A DNA stretch of 64,000 nt from Balanoglossus misakiensis (taxonomy: Eukaryota > Hemichordata): contig CM082589.2 in the NCBI GenBank assembly GCA_040954595.2, forward strand, positions 10,850,001 through 10,914,000. The letters are read 5' to 3'. The notes under the pieces are model-generated. The model ran no database searches. It was not told the DNA's origin and worked only from the letters and a program-made list of their open reading frames with translations. The position numbers and the translations under genes are program-made. Position 1 is the first letter of the stretch. Each line of letters starts with the position of its first letter. Below, one piece after another: positions 31,642 to 43,127 of this stretch.

Positions 31642-33180
31642 CATGGTTGTTTGTTTGTTTGTTTGCCTGTTTGTTTATTCGTATCTTTGTTTGTTTGTGT
31701 ATTCTATCTCATTTAATATGATGCTTCTGTCACATTTGGCATTTACTGTCGCATAAACAATGACCAAACCGACTCGACTGCGTTTGGATGCACGATGGAC
31801 TTAAGAGTGAATCCATCGGTGTTTACCGGCCAAAACAAAACCGTTTGATTTCTTTAACACTGTTGCAACAAGTGAGACCCTAGTACATGTAGTATATAAA
31901 TCAGAAGTCCGGTGCATGTTTGCCAGTGACACCTACCACAAAATGGTATCGCCCAAATAATGTTGGGCGCGCCCGTGGAAGTTATAAGCCCGGCGCTTTT
32001 TCCTCATGATTAATAAAACAGTTAACACAACATTGGAAATTCAGCCAATTTGTCCCTGTTTTGTAGAAATAGTGCGAGCTATACATGGCGAAAAGTTTTT
32101 CAAAAAATAGATCAAAATGGGAATTCAAATTAGTGAATATTATTGGCACTTACAGAGTTTTAATTCAAAATAGAGGATTCATTCCAATGAATATGCAAGT
32201 CAAGAAGTCACATAGGGATCATGACAATGACCTATTGATCATGTCATGATGATTATGTACAAGAGAGAAGTAAAAAACTGGTTATTGCTTGAATTTCATG
32301 TTTCTTTTTAATCAGATGTAGTCAACAGTCTTTCAACAAGTCTATAACATGATTTTGAAATGATTTTCAAAAGTACACAATTCCATACGAAAATGTTACT
32401 TTAAGATTTGTAAATTTTTCTGTATATTTGAGTTCACGTGCATAGGCTGACTCAAACATTCTTTGCATCAACATTTACCGTCCTTTCAAAAATCTTGCCT
32501 GTAGTCCAGGTTTTACATTTGCACTTAATAGCATTATAACACCATCATGTCATCCACATGTTACCCTCACAGCCAGTCACTGTGTGTATATTGTGATTCA
32601 TGAAGTACATGTAGTGCTACATATTTTTTGTGGAGATGAGACACACACACACATAGCAACCGATAGACAGACTGCTTGATAATATGCTCTGACTGATCCC
32701 TAAAGCTGAAACTTGTATGTGTTTGTACATACAACACAAAGGAACTAAAAATAGGGCATTCACATAGGGACCATTGAAAGTTTTCTGAAACATCTCAACT
32801 CAAACATTGACATAAAAAATACTTTGTGAACAATTAAAGTCTTCCTGGAACGTTTCAGATTTGAGACGGTTTTGCCAGCCAGACCTGATCCGGTGTAATG
32901 ATTAACACCTCTTCGCAACCCATTGTCTATGGGGCCGAGCCTCGCAGTGCCTATACATAAACTTTGTGTGTGTGGACACAAACGACTCAAAGGATTAATG
33001 CTCTGTGTTTACCATAGGCAAATAGTGTCTCAAATTTTTCCCTGCCTGAACCTGGTATCTGAAATGTTTCTCATTTTACCCAGTGTAAACATGGTGAAAG
33101 ACAAAATGTCCTATACCTGTATAACATAGATCATAAATTTATAATACCAGGGTTTACTTGGTCTGATTGAAGCTCTGTAA
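31642..33180. other. unassigned sequence
   Basis: GTTT microsatellite (31,647-31,700), a short CA run (32,641-32,653), and a segment at about 32,985-33,060 (GCTCTGTGTTTACCATAG, GTGTCTCAAATTT) that recurs inverted at 36,868-36,957. No gene seen. Confidence 0.45.
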
Positions 33181-33185
33181 TTGGT

Positions 33186-33600
33186 TGAAGCAAGGGTTTT
33201 TATTACATATGTACCGTCGATTACTTGCACCGAGCGCGCGCGTAACATCGGTATTTGCACTCAGTGCAATACCAAAAACATTATGCTATACCTGTATGCA
33301 AATGAGTGGCCTGTTCACGAAACAAGCAATATCATTCCGCGGTCTCATTTCTTTCATTTTCGGTCTTTTTTTCAAAATGGGATGAACATATGTAATAAAA
33401 ACAGAACCCCATGGCTCAATCGTGCAAGCACGGCGTACCGGTAGTATTTGCACTCGTGCTGGCGGTGTATTCTTGCTGCCCCCCGCACGAGCGACAGCGA
33501 GTGCGGGGGACGGGCGCAAGAATACACCGCCAGACACTCGATGCAAATACTACCGTTACGCCGTGCTTGCACGATCGAGCCATGGGGTTCTGTCATAACA
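33186..33600. repeat. nested palindromic element, GC-rich core
   Basis: The right part (33,401-33,596) is a near-perfect palindrome of about 90-bp arms. ACAGAACCCCATGGCTC reads inward from both ends, then GTGCAAGCACGGCGTA, and the turn is at CCCCGCACGAGCGACAGCGA. GTTTTTATTACATATGT also occurs inverted at about 33,196 and 33,383-33,403, so a smaller inverted repeat overlaps the left side. Several overlapping frames on both strands are shadows of the palindrome. It is likely a foldback MITE. Confidence 0.8.
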
Positions 33601-34217
33601 TTCTCTACTAGAAGACCTGAACAGTAAATAACTGAAATAAAATACACAAAAGAGAATGCATCTGAATAGAACACAATTTATTAACTTGGATTGGTCATGG
33701 GCATCAGGGCGCTCTACTTAAGAAATTCTAGAACATGTTTGTACAAGTGGCATTTTCATGAGCAGTGAGCAACGAGGCCTTTCTGGCATGTAATACTTAA
33801 AATCCAAACATCAGATTTTTTATCACACAAAATCATATTATATATAATGACATTATAAATGGTGTGCGCTTATATTTGGTTACGGATTTAAAACCTCTTT
33901 GAGGAAAATTTTGCAGAGAGGTCTTGTATCTACAACCAAATAACCACTATGTTCATATCATTCAGATTGCTCAGTACTATCAGCGAGTTCACCAGTGGTT
34001 TCCAGAAATCTATAGGCTAAACATATGCCATTTTCATTGTGCCTCCCCCCATCTATTTCAATACAATAAATAATGGCTGGCTTGATTTTTCACCAGGACT
34101 TTTAAACAATAGTTTTTGTTAAGATATAGACAACATTCCAGATGTGTATGAAAACTCGAGGAAAATAATAACATTTGACCTGTCATCAGTTGTGAATTAA
34201 TTAAATATTTTCATAAA
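33601..34217 (-). other. probable 3' UTR of the UBE2J1-like gene
   Basis: Follows the stop codon on the minus strand and is AT-rich. The nearest AATAAA on that strand is at 33,677-33,682, about 535 bases past the stop, giving a plausible cleavage region near 33,660. The end of the transcript is inferred, not shown. Confidence 0.4.
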
Positions 34218-34792
34218 CTACACATTATAATCAAATTTAAACTCGTATGTAATGAATAATCGTCTCAACATAAGAGCTGCTAAGGCTAGACTCAACAGCA
34301 CTATCAACACGAAAGAATTACTATTTTCTTGCTGACGTATCTGGCGATTATTCTGATTTGATAGTGTGTCGTTTCTTCTTCTGGGTTGCTCATACCCTTG
34401 CTGGCTGACATTTCTTTGTCGTATGTTTGTCTCTGTGGTAGCATTGTCATTGGCATTTCTCTGGGGGTGTTTTCTGTGTTGGCAGTTGCAGGTTCTGGTG
34501 CTAGGGGAGTGTTGACATCTGCCTGGGGTGTTGCATCGGCTGGCGGTTGAACGGTGTTGTCGTTGTTCGATGCCGCATCTCTGTGTCGTGGCGGCTGTCC
34601 GGCTCCTGCAAACGCAGCGTACTGAGACACGAATGGGTTCGGGTATGACATCTGCTGGAAGTGTTGCTGGTATGCTGCGGCTGGATAGGGTGGGGGTTGT
34701 TGGTTCGCAGAAGCTACAGGCTGGGGTGTGTTTGTGCTTGTGCTTGTTGTGGCAGTATCAGCAGAGGTTGCTATGCTTTTCTTTGTCTCTTC
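34218..34792 (-). CDS. UBE2J1: last exon of a UBE2J1 (UBC6e) orthologue, with one frameshift
   Basis: UBE2J1 is a tail-anchored ubiquitin-conjugating enzyme of the ER membrane that works in ER-associated degradation. Here only the C-terminal exon is present. It begins in phase 0 after CTCCACAG at 34,793-34,800. A Gln/Pro/Ala-rich linker (PPPYPAAAYQQHFQQ, then QYAAFAGAGQPPRHR) leads to a single membrane span, VLIVLLSLALAALMLRRLF, and the tail ITYEFKFDYNV before TAG at 34,218-34,220. Human UBE2J1 ends in a very similar span (VLIVILTLALAALIFRR) and a short acidic/aromatic tail; that comparison is from memory. The open frame changes at a run of five G on the plus strand (34,463-34,467). Reading six restores one frame through the linker into the membrane span, so a sequencing error or a true one-base loss is likely. 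The catalytic UBC-fold exons are not visible and should lie at higher coordinates. Confidence 0.8.
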
Positions 34793-35093
34793 CTGTGGAG
34801 GATAAAAAGAACACAGTGTTTTTGCAAAGGTCGGGGAACACTGGTAATGGATTTGGGAACCCCGTTAATATTCCTATAACCTCCTAATATAACCACATTG
34901 ATACACCCAGGGGAACCCCGGTAAAATGACTGGGGAACTCTGGTAGACTGCCTGACCACTGTGACATTGGCCTTGTTCTGTTGTTTTAATTCGGAGTGAC
35001 TGGGGTACTCCGGTAGATTTTATCTAGGTACCGCCCTTAACAAAAACACTAGAACAGAATCACAATTTGGAAGGCATGAGAGGCAAATACCAT
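34793..35093 (-). other. start of the UBE2J1-like intron, with a degenerate repeated motif
   Basis: Intron sequence next to the acceptor. The motif GGGGAACCCCGGTA recurs with changes at about 34,830, 34,855, 34,911, 34,932 and 34,999 (for example GGGGAACTCTGGTA, GGGGTACTCCGGTA). Overlapping plus-strand frames at 34,528-34,887 are shadows of the exon and this intron. Confidence 0.5.
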
Positions 35094-36043
35094 TTAAGGA
35101 TGTACACGCACAACATAAACTGATAAACAGTGCATGTGTGTCTGTTCCTGAAAGGATTACATCGATAATTGCCAGAAAACAAACTTCTACTATTGTCTTT
35201 TTCACGAAATTTTACACATAGCTCAGTCAAGTAAACGTAAATTCATTGGTCAAAAAAAATTATGTGGTCACCAAGCTCTATTATGAGATAAATTGCGTTA
35301 AAATCTTCGCCCATAGACAAACCATTGGTGAAAAATGCTGAGACAGCAAATTTCTTCTATTATCAACTAAATTCATGGCTCTGTATTTTTTTTAAAAAGG
35401 GCAATGACCCCTACAATTTTTAACGAATTCTCATTATACATACACAGCATAATCCAAAAATCCACAATTAAAAGAATGACAATACTTTCAACGTGTATAA
35501 TACCAGCATACACCTGTTTCAAGTCCAGTGTCCTAATACACCATCATCATGAATTGGAACTCAAAGCAAGGCCAATGAGCAAACCCAGATTGACAACTCA
35601 TTACACCAGCAAAGTGGTTTCTTTATGGAAGTGGTGGTACCAATAAATACTTTATTCAAGGTAAGAATTTCTTATTGTAGCAGTATTTTCATTTCCATTC
35701 ATGTTTTAAAGGCCTTTTTTGTAGATTCTGAGTTTCTATGCCAGACAAAGTATGATTATTTTTCCACTAATGCAGCCTGAATTAAAGTCAACATTTTTCA
35801 CCATAGGTCTTTCTATGTTATTTTTCTATAGGCATGGACACATTTAAGTTTATCTCAAAACTGAGCACAGTGGTGAGCCTACAACTTATATGAATCACTC
35901 AATTTAATTTCATTTGGATGAGTTATGAGTGAAACTTCTTAAAATTACAATAGTAGAAAAGGGTTTTCTATCAATTCTTAATGTTATCCTATGGGAAGAA
36001 ACACATTCCATGAGCTCATACATGTAGTGTGTGCCATTCTTAA
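35094..36043. mobile_element. TTAA-flanked element, 942 bp, in the UBE2J1-like intron
   Basis: TTAA at 35,094-35,097 and 36,040-36,043 bounds an element with imperfect inverted ends. The left starts GGATGTACACGC and the right, read inward, GAATGGCACACAC. Further in, both arms share CTACTATTGT (35,191 and, inverted, about 35,948) and GAAAAC words. The left end is related to 44,786-45,160 (GGATGTACGATCAG). No transposase frame; the frame at 35,404-35,646 is unrecognised. Confidence 0.65.
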
Positions 36044-36069
36044 CCCTTTCAGTATTATATGAATCAGAT

Positions 36070-36291
36070 ATAGAAGCTTGTTCAACGTCCCGTTGCGGCC
36101 AAGCCAATCAGATTGCACGTTATGTCAATCAAAACTGAAGGATACCTAAAGTTCTCTATAAGGCACCGTCTGATTGGTTTACTAGAGTTTTCAACGGGAG
36201 CTTCTATGGGAGTTGGTCAGATGTAGTGTGAGGCGACAGTATAAGAATACCGTACTGCGAAGTAAAAGACGTCGCCGTACCCTACATCTGA
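36070..36291. repeat. two small inverted-repeat elements
   Basis: ATAGAAGCT at 36,070-36,078 is inverted at 36,199-36,207, with GTTCAACG/CAACGGGAG just inside. Immediately after, TCAGATGTAG and GAGGCGAC (36,217-36,236) pair with GTCGCC and CTACATCTGA (36,271-36,291). Both look like short MITE remnants. The 119-codon frame starting inside (36,213-36,572) has a hydrophobic stretch but no recognisable family. Confidence 0.55.
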
Positions 36292-37125
36292 TTTTAATCA
36301 GATTGTATGCACACATAAGCTGGTTTAGAATACTGATAAACCCTGATGAAACAATCTCAGTAAAATATATACAGATGAGAATGAGAATGCAGTTAAAGTT
36401 AAATATACATTCGTTGTATCTTTTGGCTTTATTTCCAGTATTTTTGTTCTATGTAGCAAATGCGATTTCATGTTCTACTCCACACAGATTGTTACTTGTC
36501 AGCACAGAATGTATGTGTATAATGGCCATTGTCATTGTTGACAATAATTCATGGATTCTAGTCTGGACTTAAATTCCAATTTGGCACAATAACAATGCTG
36601 ACCATACACATATATGTTTCATCATGTTTCGGGAATTTGCACAAGAAACTGCTAAACAAAGATACTGAAAACATAGGAAAAAGGTAAAGGTAATGGAGCT
36701 TTAATTACAATTCACACTGTATACAAAATCCATGTAAAAATTCAAAATACTGGATTTGTCAGCTTCAACTGATATGGGGGTCACACAAGAAATTGCTAAA
36801 ACGTCTCAGATCAAATACTGGCATAAATTATTATTGGTGAATGGTTTAAGTGGTCCTGAATCTTCTCAGATTTGAGACACGTCTCTTACCAGGTTCACAC
36901 AGGGTAAAATTTGAGACACTATTAGTCTATGGTAAACACAGAGCGTTAATACTTTGGGGGGGGGGGTTAGCTGGGCAGGCCCGCCCTCCTTTATTTTTTG
37001 CCACCCTGCTATCTTACGCGCCGCCCTGCTTTCTTTTCATTCCCGCCTTGGTAAATATTTATTGTTTCTGGTGCACGCTCCCGCATGCGGCTTGCATTTG
37101 AGAGAATGATATTTATTCAGTTTAG
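36292..37125. other. unassigned sequence with an inverted copy of the 32,985 repeat
   Basis: At about 36,868-36,957 the segment TTTGAGACACTATTAG and GGTAAACACAGAGCGTTAAT is the reverse complement of 32,985-33,060. A G run at 36,957-36,967 and C/T-rich words up to 37,050 follow. The last bases before 37,126 (TTCAGTTTAG) could be a splice acceptor for the next gene. Confidence 0.45.
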
Positions 37126-38217
37126 GGATGTTTTGTCGCCTTTGTACAAAACACAAGCAGAAGGCCAAGTGCGGAGGGACTTGGGTTACAACATCTCCAT
37201 GTACATGTACCACCCTTCGCGAAGACAAACTCAAGCAGCATGAAGAGACGATTATCGACCGGGCGGCAATGCAGCTTGACGCCGAGGCAGCAGTTATCGA
37301 GAACAGCAGCGGTCTTGTGGCTGCATTTGACAAGGTCATCACCTTTGAGACGCAAGCCTTCATGCATCGGCGTCCTACGATGCATGTATTTTCTCATGCA
37401 CAGAGAATTGCCGCACACCACCAACTTCATCCATGTTTTGGAATTGGCAAAGTCCCTCGGGTGTTCATTCCTTGGTACTCTCAGCAGTGATGACCACAAC
37501 TATAATGGTTTATTGCATTGGTAAGTAGGTCTACTGATTTTTGTGCAGATCTAAATTGTAGGCAATGTAGTAACATTTATTTAAACCTGGTTGTTTTCAA
37601 GAAAGGATCACTGTTTAAGCAATAGTGTTACACTCAATAAAGAATAATTACTGTACAAATTACTGTGAATTTTGATAAGTTTAATCTGAAGAGTAATTTT
37701 CATTTATTTCATTTTTCAGGCAAAGTCATCCGTGATGAGATTTTAGAGAAGATGAAAGGAAGTAACTTCTATTCACTGTTAATAGATGAAAACAACTAAT
37801 GTGGCTGTATTGAAGCAATTAATCATCTATTCCAAGTACACCTTGAAGTCTGGGAAGTCAGTTGTGTCTTTCCTTGGAGTTAAAGAAGTAAGTGGAAAGT
37901 TTTTCAATTTTTAAGTCTACACTGAATTAAAAACATACGATTAAACATGTTTTTGAGTGACCTCATTTAATTGATTTTGCTGACTAGTTATTTCAGGTGA
38001 GACAAACATTGAGTTGTACATTGCATGTGTTAACATCAAGGTTTTATTTTCACTGTTTTAGGTTGGTGATGGCAGAGCAGACACCATTGCACAGTCAGTG
38101 AAAGAGTTTTCTTCAGAGAATGGTATTGTCTTAAGAGATCGTCTGTCTGCTTTGGGCAGTGATGGTGCTCCTGTTATGCTAGGACAGAAAGGAGGGGTGG
38201 CTACCAAACTAAAAGAA
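37126..38217 (+). pseudogene. decayed hAT-like / ZNF862-type transposase-derived gene, three exons
   Basis: Three segments with good splice borders. Exon A (37,126-37,520, donor gtaagt) has MFCRLCTKHKQKAKCGGTWV and later LKQHEE, the Cys/His pattern of the TTF/BED-like zinc finger in ZNF862/KIAA1586-type proteins, then HTTNFIHVLELAKSLG. Exon B (37,730-37,887, acceptor TTTTTCAG, donor gtaagt) has IRDEILEKMKGSNFYSLLID and VAVLKQLIIYSKYTLKSGKS. Exon C (38,062-38,217, acceptor TTTTAG, donor gtgagt) has GDGRADTI and LSALGSDGAPVMLGQKGGVA, the hAT RNase-H-like core; the Asp of LLIDE and of GSDGA are the expected acidic positions. Exons B and C join in phase. The frame is broken near 37,375, at the A/B junction and by one extra A near 37,789. 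The C-terminal part is missing, and a long repeat starts 89 bp downstream. Family assignment is from memory. Confidence 0.75.
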
Positions 38218-39028
38218 GTGAGTGAAATTTTGAGTTGTGAAGACATTGTGATTTTGTAAGTTTTTAGTTGGTGTCTTTATATCGTGACAATAATAATAGT
38301 AATAATTAAAGCTGCAAGCAGCATTGAATGGGCCCAAGCATAGAGATAATAACCATTAGACTCCATTCAGGGTTGTACCATTCAATTGCGTAGGCTGTAT
38401 TTGCTCTGGATGTGGAGATATGGGGAAGTAGGCAACCACCCGAAATGGATGTCCTACAAGTACAAACACAACAACCACAAGTGAACTTCTACGTTATGTA
38501 AGGACTTCAGTTAAGTACTTCAAAGGTCAGCTGAGGGTACCCAAAAATTGGGCCAAAAATTTGGATTCCTATTTGGTTCATATTCAAGACAACGGAAAAT
38601 TCTCGCCCTTTGGGTTTTTAAAATTAGGTATGGCCATAATAATGAGTTACGCAAGTAAGTTACAGGTGGCCCTAGGAATTTAGCATTTCATGACGGTCCT
38701 ACCCTACCCCTCCAAACACGTGGCTATATATGATGTGCATGCTAACATATGGAAAGCAGGTCAATGGACACCTGAGGTCATTCAAAAATTTGACAGAAAA
38801 ATTTCATTCCTGTTTATGTCTTGTGCAACAAATCCTACATTTGCAGCCCTTTCACTTTGCCTAACATTAGGTATGCACGTAATACATGAATCAAGCAGGT
38901 GTCAAAGGTATCCCCCTGTATTTGGCATTTCATGATAGTTTCATCCCTCCAAATACCAAAGCTGCACCTGTACAACGGGATGAGATATGGCACTCTATGA
39001 CAGAGGTCATCCAAATCACCTTATACAT

Positions 39029-39895
39029 CAATCAATCAATCAATCAGAGAAATTTGTATAGCGCCAGTATCTATAACAAGTGTCATACTCAAAGGCGCTT
39101 GTGCTCATTGGCCCACACCATATGCTCTTGCGAAATAATGCGTCTTCAGTCTTTTCTTAAAGATACTCAAACTTGGAGCTTGACGAATGTTCCACAGTTT
39201 CGTTGCAGCATGAGAGAATGCTCGGCCACCGTATGAAGAACGTTTGTACATTGTAGTGCATAAAAGGCTCTTATTAGCTGAACGAAGCCTGCGACCAGGA
39301 GAATATGTCCGAATGAGATCGCGGATATAGTTCGGAGCGAGATTATTTAAGGCTTTGTATGTGAGCAGATTTATTTTATACTCTATCCTGTGGCGAACTG
39401 GTAACCAATGAAGAAGTTGAAGAACTGGCGTTATATGGGCAGACTTCCTGGACCGAGTTATGATTCTTGCAGCTGTATTTTGTGTGCGTTGTAGAAGGTT
39501 CAGACTGCGTTCTGGTATACCATACAGTAATGCATTACCATAGTCGAGTTTCGCTGCCAAAATAGCATGAATCACTGTTTGACATGTTGCTTTGTTAAGA
39601 AATTTCCTGATTTGTCCGACACGGCGAAAGTGGTAATATATTGATTGACAAGTTTTCTTGATGTGATCTTTATACATGTGCGTATTGTCAAATATTACAC
39701 CAATATTGCGAGCTGATTTAACGACGGGAACAGAGCTTGAACCAATGGTAATCTTGTCAATAGCATCAGCAGAGTGATGAAATTGTGAACGAATAAGTAG
39801 AATCTCAGTTTTTGGAGTCGTTGAGTTGAAGCTTGTTTTGGATCATCCAGTCCTTAAGATCACGGATACAGGCCTCAATGGACATTTGGGCAAAA
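39029..39895 (-). mobile_element. 3' part of a CR1/L2-like non-LTR retrotransposon
   Basis: The minus-strand frame (39,105-39,677, 190 codons) is the C-terminal region of a LINE reverse transcriptase protein. It has LDYGNALLYGIPERSLNLLQ, then NTAARIITRSRKSAHITPVL, then LHWLPVRHRIEYKI, then LRSANKSLL, GGRAFSHAATKLWN and FKKRLKTH. Upstream, after a one-base change in an A run near 39,810, the frame continues back through CIRDLKDWMIQNKLQLNDSK to about 39,890. The 3' end is a GATT microsatellite (39,029-39,046), preceded by GGCGCTATACAAATT. It is 5' truncated, lacks the catalytic YADD block, and is inactive. Confidence 0.85.
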
Positions 39896-40323
39896 ACCAA
39901 CTGACACTTACATTCGTCCCTGTGGAACAAAAACCACACCTATCGCCCTGTTGGTTAGTGTCTAATTAAATGTACAAAATCAATGACTTAGGCAGGTGCA
40001 ACAGACGACCCCGCCTTTGGTATATCATTATGGTCCCATCCGTATATGCCCCCCCCCCCTCCCAAGCCAAAGCTGCATGCATCTGCTGTGGATGCTCACT
40101 AAGCAAAAGTAGGTGAAAGGTCACATAAGGTCGCCCACAACTTGACGGGAAAATCGGACTTCATATTGATCCATGTGCAACAAATAGCACGCTACCACCC
40201 CTTTCATTGACCCCACAATTACGCATGCACATAATTATTGAGTTATGCAGGTGTCACAGGTGACACCCGAATCGGGTGTATTATTTTAGTCCCATACAGC
40301 TGCATGTAGCTGCGTGCCGTTAC

Positions 40324-40589
40324 GGGCGACCTGATAACCCACACGGCCACCTGCGGGCCGACCCCCATACTGAACGTCCAGTTGCAACATCACGGCTGAA
40401 GTAGGAACTTTTGAACGGCAACGAAGCCTGATCTCTGATTATTGCTGGTACCATACTCCTGTCGTGCAAGAAAATCACTGGTCTGCTGACGTATTTCAGC
40501 CAATTTCCCAAACTACTATCCACTACATGTGACTACAATGCTAATGAAACCTCCCACAACATTAGCGACTTAGGGTCAAAGTCCACTGT
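40324..40589. other. module of the host element
   Basis: Shares CACTGGTCTG, ACGTATTTCAGCC, GCTAATGA and GGTCAAAGTCC with 43,200-43,320 and belongs to the long AGCTGCAAGCAGC-type element. The short minus frame at 40,320-40,523 is not a gene. Confidence 0.5.
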
Positions 40590-43127
40590 TTAAAATTTTT
40601 TCATCGGTTTTACTTTAAAGGATGCCCACAAACTGCAACAGTAAATATTACTACAATATGCCAAAAATAAAACTTTCTTCACATCTTGACTAAAATGTTG
40701 AAAATGTCTCAATGGCATGTTTGCTCTAACACAAAATGCTCTTCTCTGTCGTTCAATATCTTCATTATCACAACCCTCACAAGATATAACGTGGCCCAGA
40801 TAGGTGTGTACAGGTACAAACTTTAAAGTGATGTCATTAAGTTTAACCGAAGGAATTCTTTGAACGCTCATATTCTTCCCATTAAAAAGCATGCACACAG
40901 TTTTACTAGAATTATAAATTATATCATAATCCTTGCCATAAATTTCACAAATTCTAAGAAGACGGTGTAGACCCTTAATACTTGGACTGAGTAGAGTCAT
41001 GTCGTCAGCGTAACCTAAAGTGTTAGCGCTGACACCACACATGGTACAGCCAACTTTGGCTTTACAGAGTGCATTGATAAGATCATCAATGTAGACATTA
41101 AAAAGATAGGGAGAGAGTACTCCCCCTTGTCTTACACCGTTAGAAACAGAAAACAACTCTGAGGTTTCATTACCCCACAACACAGTAAACAATTGATTTC
41201 TGTACCATTAAAGGTCACATGTCATGCTTTGGAAAGTTTTCATTTTTCCACGTCAAAAGCTCACCTAGGGTACCTGTCTATGCATTGCCTATTGTGTCGG
41301 TTCCGAAAAATGTGCACGAATGCCGGAATTTGCCACCTTTTTTCATGCCTGTGATCGGGGAGCCACTTCGCACTCGAGCCAGGCGAAGGTATTTGCATAT
41401 GGACAAACAAGTACACTATGTCGTAGTGTACCATTCTGTTTACAGTAAAGTGTAATTATCGGTCCATGAGTAATTAAGTCCACAGACAAAGATAAGCTAT
41501 ATAAACAGTGTTCAAAGCAAAGGAAGCCCTTGCCTCACATTGCAGGCAGAGGATTTACAAAGGTGTGAAAGACTATTTGTCCACATCAAGATAAGTCTTC
41601 GGCTTAACTTCGAAAAGCCAAAAAAAATCGACTGAGTTGGGTTAGGGGTACACGCCCACCCGCCACTTTTACTTGCTTGTTATCTAAGCACAAGGGGCAA
41701 AACGCATTGCAAGATAGTAACATACGTTAACTTCAAGACCCAAATAGTGATTTTACGCGTGGTTGTATAGGGCATGGCATGGGACCTTTAATATAAAATT
41801 CGTACAGCATACAAGGGAACATTCCTGTCGATGAGCTTGTTAATCAGTTTAAAGTGATTAACTCTGTCAAAAGCTTTTGAAGCATCCAGAAAACAAGTAA
41901 ACACTGGTCTTCCATTGCTGGTGTAGTAGCTAATGATTTCTTTAAATGCAAATAAACACAGGTCAGTTGAATGTTCTCGCTTGAAACCAAATTGTAAATA
42001 ATGAGAGGTAAGAAACTCCTCACAACGAGAAAGTAAAATAGGCTCAAAAACTTTAGAGAAAACAGTTGCTAGTGCTATCGGCCGGTAGTTACTGGCATCA
42101 CTACAAAGCTTAGTTTTATCCTTAATTGGAACTAAAATAACTTTGATAGCCTCAGTTTGCAGGTAACCATGAACAATCAAGTCAAAATGGGTAAAATAGA
42201 GGAGTCTGAGAATTTGAGGTGCTCAGCTGAAATATTGTCAATGCCAGCTGTCTTATCGTCAGGTAACTTATGTATAGCAGAAATTACTTCTTCTTCAGAA
42301 ACATACATATCAGAAGAAAATTTAACATACTTCATTTTCTCATCGATGTCATTTTTACCAGTCTGAGCCTGGACAGAATTCAAAATATCACTGAAATGCT
42401 TGTGCCACATAATTGCAATTTCACTCTCACCAGTCGCTCCACCTACAGTGTCAGAAAGCGGCATTTTTCTGCTAGTTTGCTTTCTGACTTCCTTCCAGAA
42501 GTCGTTCTGTTTGTGGCAGCGTAAATTGTCAGCCATCTTGTCAGCCCTATTTTGATTCTCAATCTTTTTACAAGCACGTAAAGCATACTTAAAACGAGCT
42601 CTGGAAGATTTCATGGTTTCAAAAAGCGGGCCTTGTTAAGGTTTACCCCCATTAACCCATAATAAAAACATGGAACGGGCATAGTCGTGACTTTCTTTTA
42701 CAAAATCGTTCCAGCCATGCACAACATGAACTTTCTGGTGAAACTTACGCCTAATGGTATCTTTTGCAGCACAATTCAATGCGTCCACAACACTACTATA
42801 ACAAGTATCAATTGCCTGTAAATGCGAAGGGTATGTACAGTTCACATTAGTGCAGAATAACTCTTCGGATATATTAATCTTATCAACCTTGGCTTTGGTA
42901 CAACGGGTGTAGGCGGATATATTCTGCTGTGACAATTTTTTCCAATCAACTCGAAAATTACATTGCTTGAAGGAACTACTGCTGAAGCATTCATCAGCAG
43001 AAGTGTTGAAATGAACCTCTATTGAAACAGGAATATGGTCGGAGTCAACAACATTGCAAAGACTCGAAATTGAAAGAACATTGCTATAAAAAATTTTAGT
43101 GGTAACACAGTGGTCAATCCAAACTCA
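40590..43127 (-). mobile_element. decayed non-LTR retrotransposon with endonuclease and reverse transcriptase
   Basis: Reading the minus strand from 43,127: WIDHCVTT and DSDHIPVSIEVHF are the end of an APE-type endonuclease. A linker (42,177-42,935) follows with a stop between 42,636 and 42,614. The reverse transcriptase has LPDDKTAGIDNISAEHLKF, NYRPIALATVFSKVFEPILL, FGFKREHSTDLCLFAFKEII, FLDASKAFDRVNHFKLINKL (motif A), GVRQGGVLSPYLFNVYIDDL (motif B), LGYADDMTLLSPS (motif C) and HTYLGHVIS. Catalytic Asp residues in motifs A and C are kept. It is cut by a 576-bp TTAA element between motifs A and B, lacks its 5' part, and stops after WASFKVKPMKKF without the usual C-terminus or tail. It belongs to the CR1/L2/Jockey group; I would not name a clade. 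Confidence 0.9.
41208..41791. mobile_element. 576-bp TTAA element inside the reverse transcriptase
   Basis: TTAA at 41,208-41,211 and 41,788-41,791 bounds 41,212-41,787. The inverted ends AGGTCACATGTCATGC and AGGTCCCATGCCATGC differ at two of 16 bases. On the minus strand the host protein breaks exactly here, after AVRILY and before WYRNQLFTV. No transposase; the frame at 41,219-41,455 is unrecognised. Confidence 0.92.

Noticed and set aside
33181-33674. Several overlapping frames of 66-100 codons on both strands
   Set aside because: They are produced by the GC-rich palindrome.
34304-34651. HERPUD1/2-like Gln/Pro-rich segment
   Set aside because: The linker first suggested it, but restoring the frame leads into a UBE2J1-type membrane tail, a much closer match.
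36213-36572. 119-codon frame with a hydrophobic stretch
   Set aside because: It starts inside a small inverted repeat, has no family I know and no splice context.
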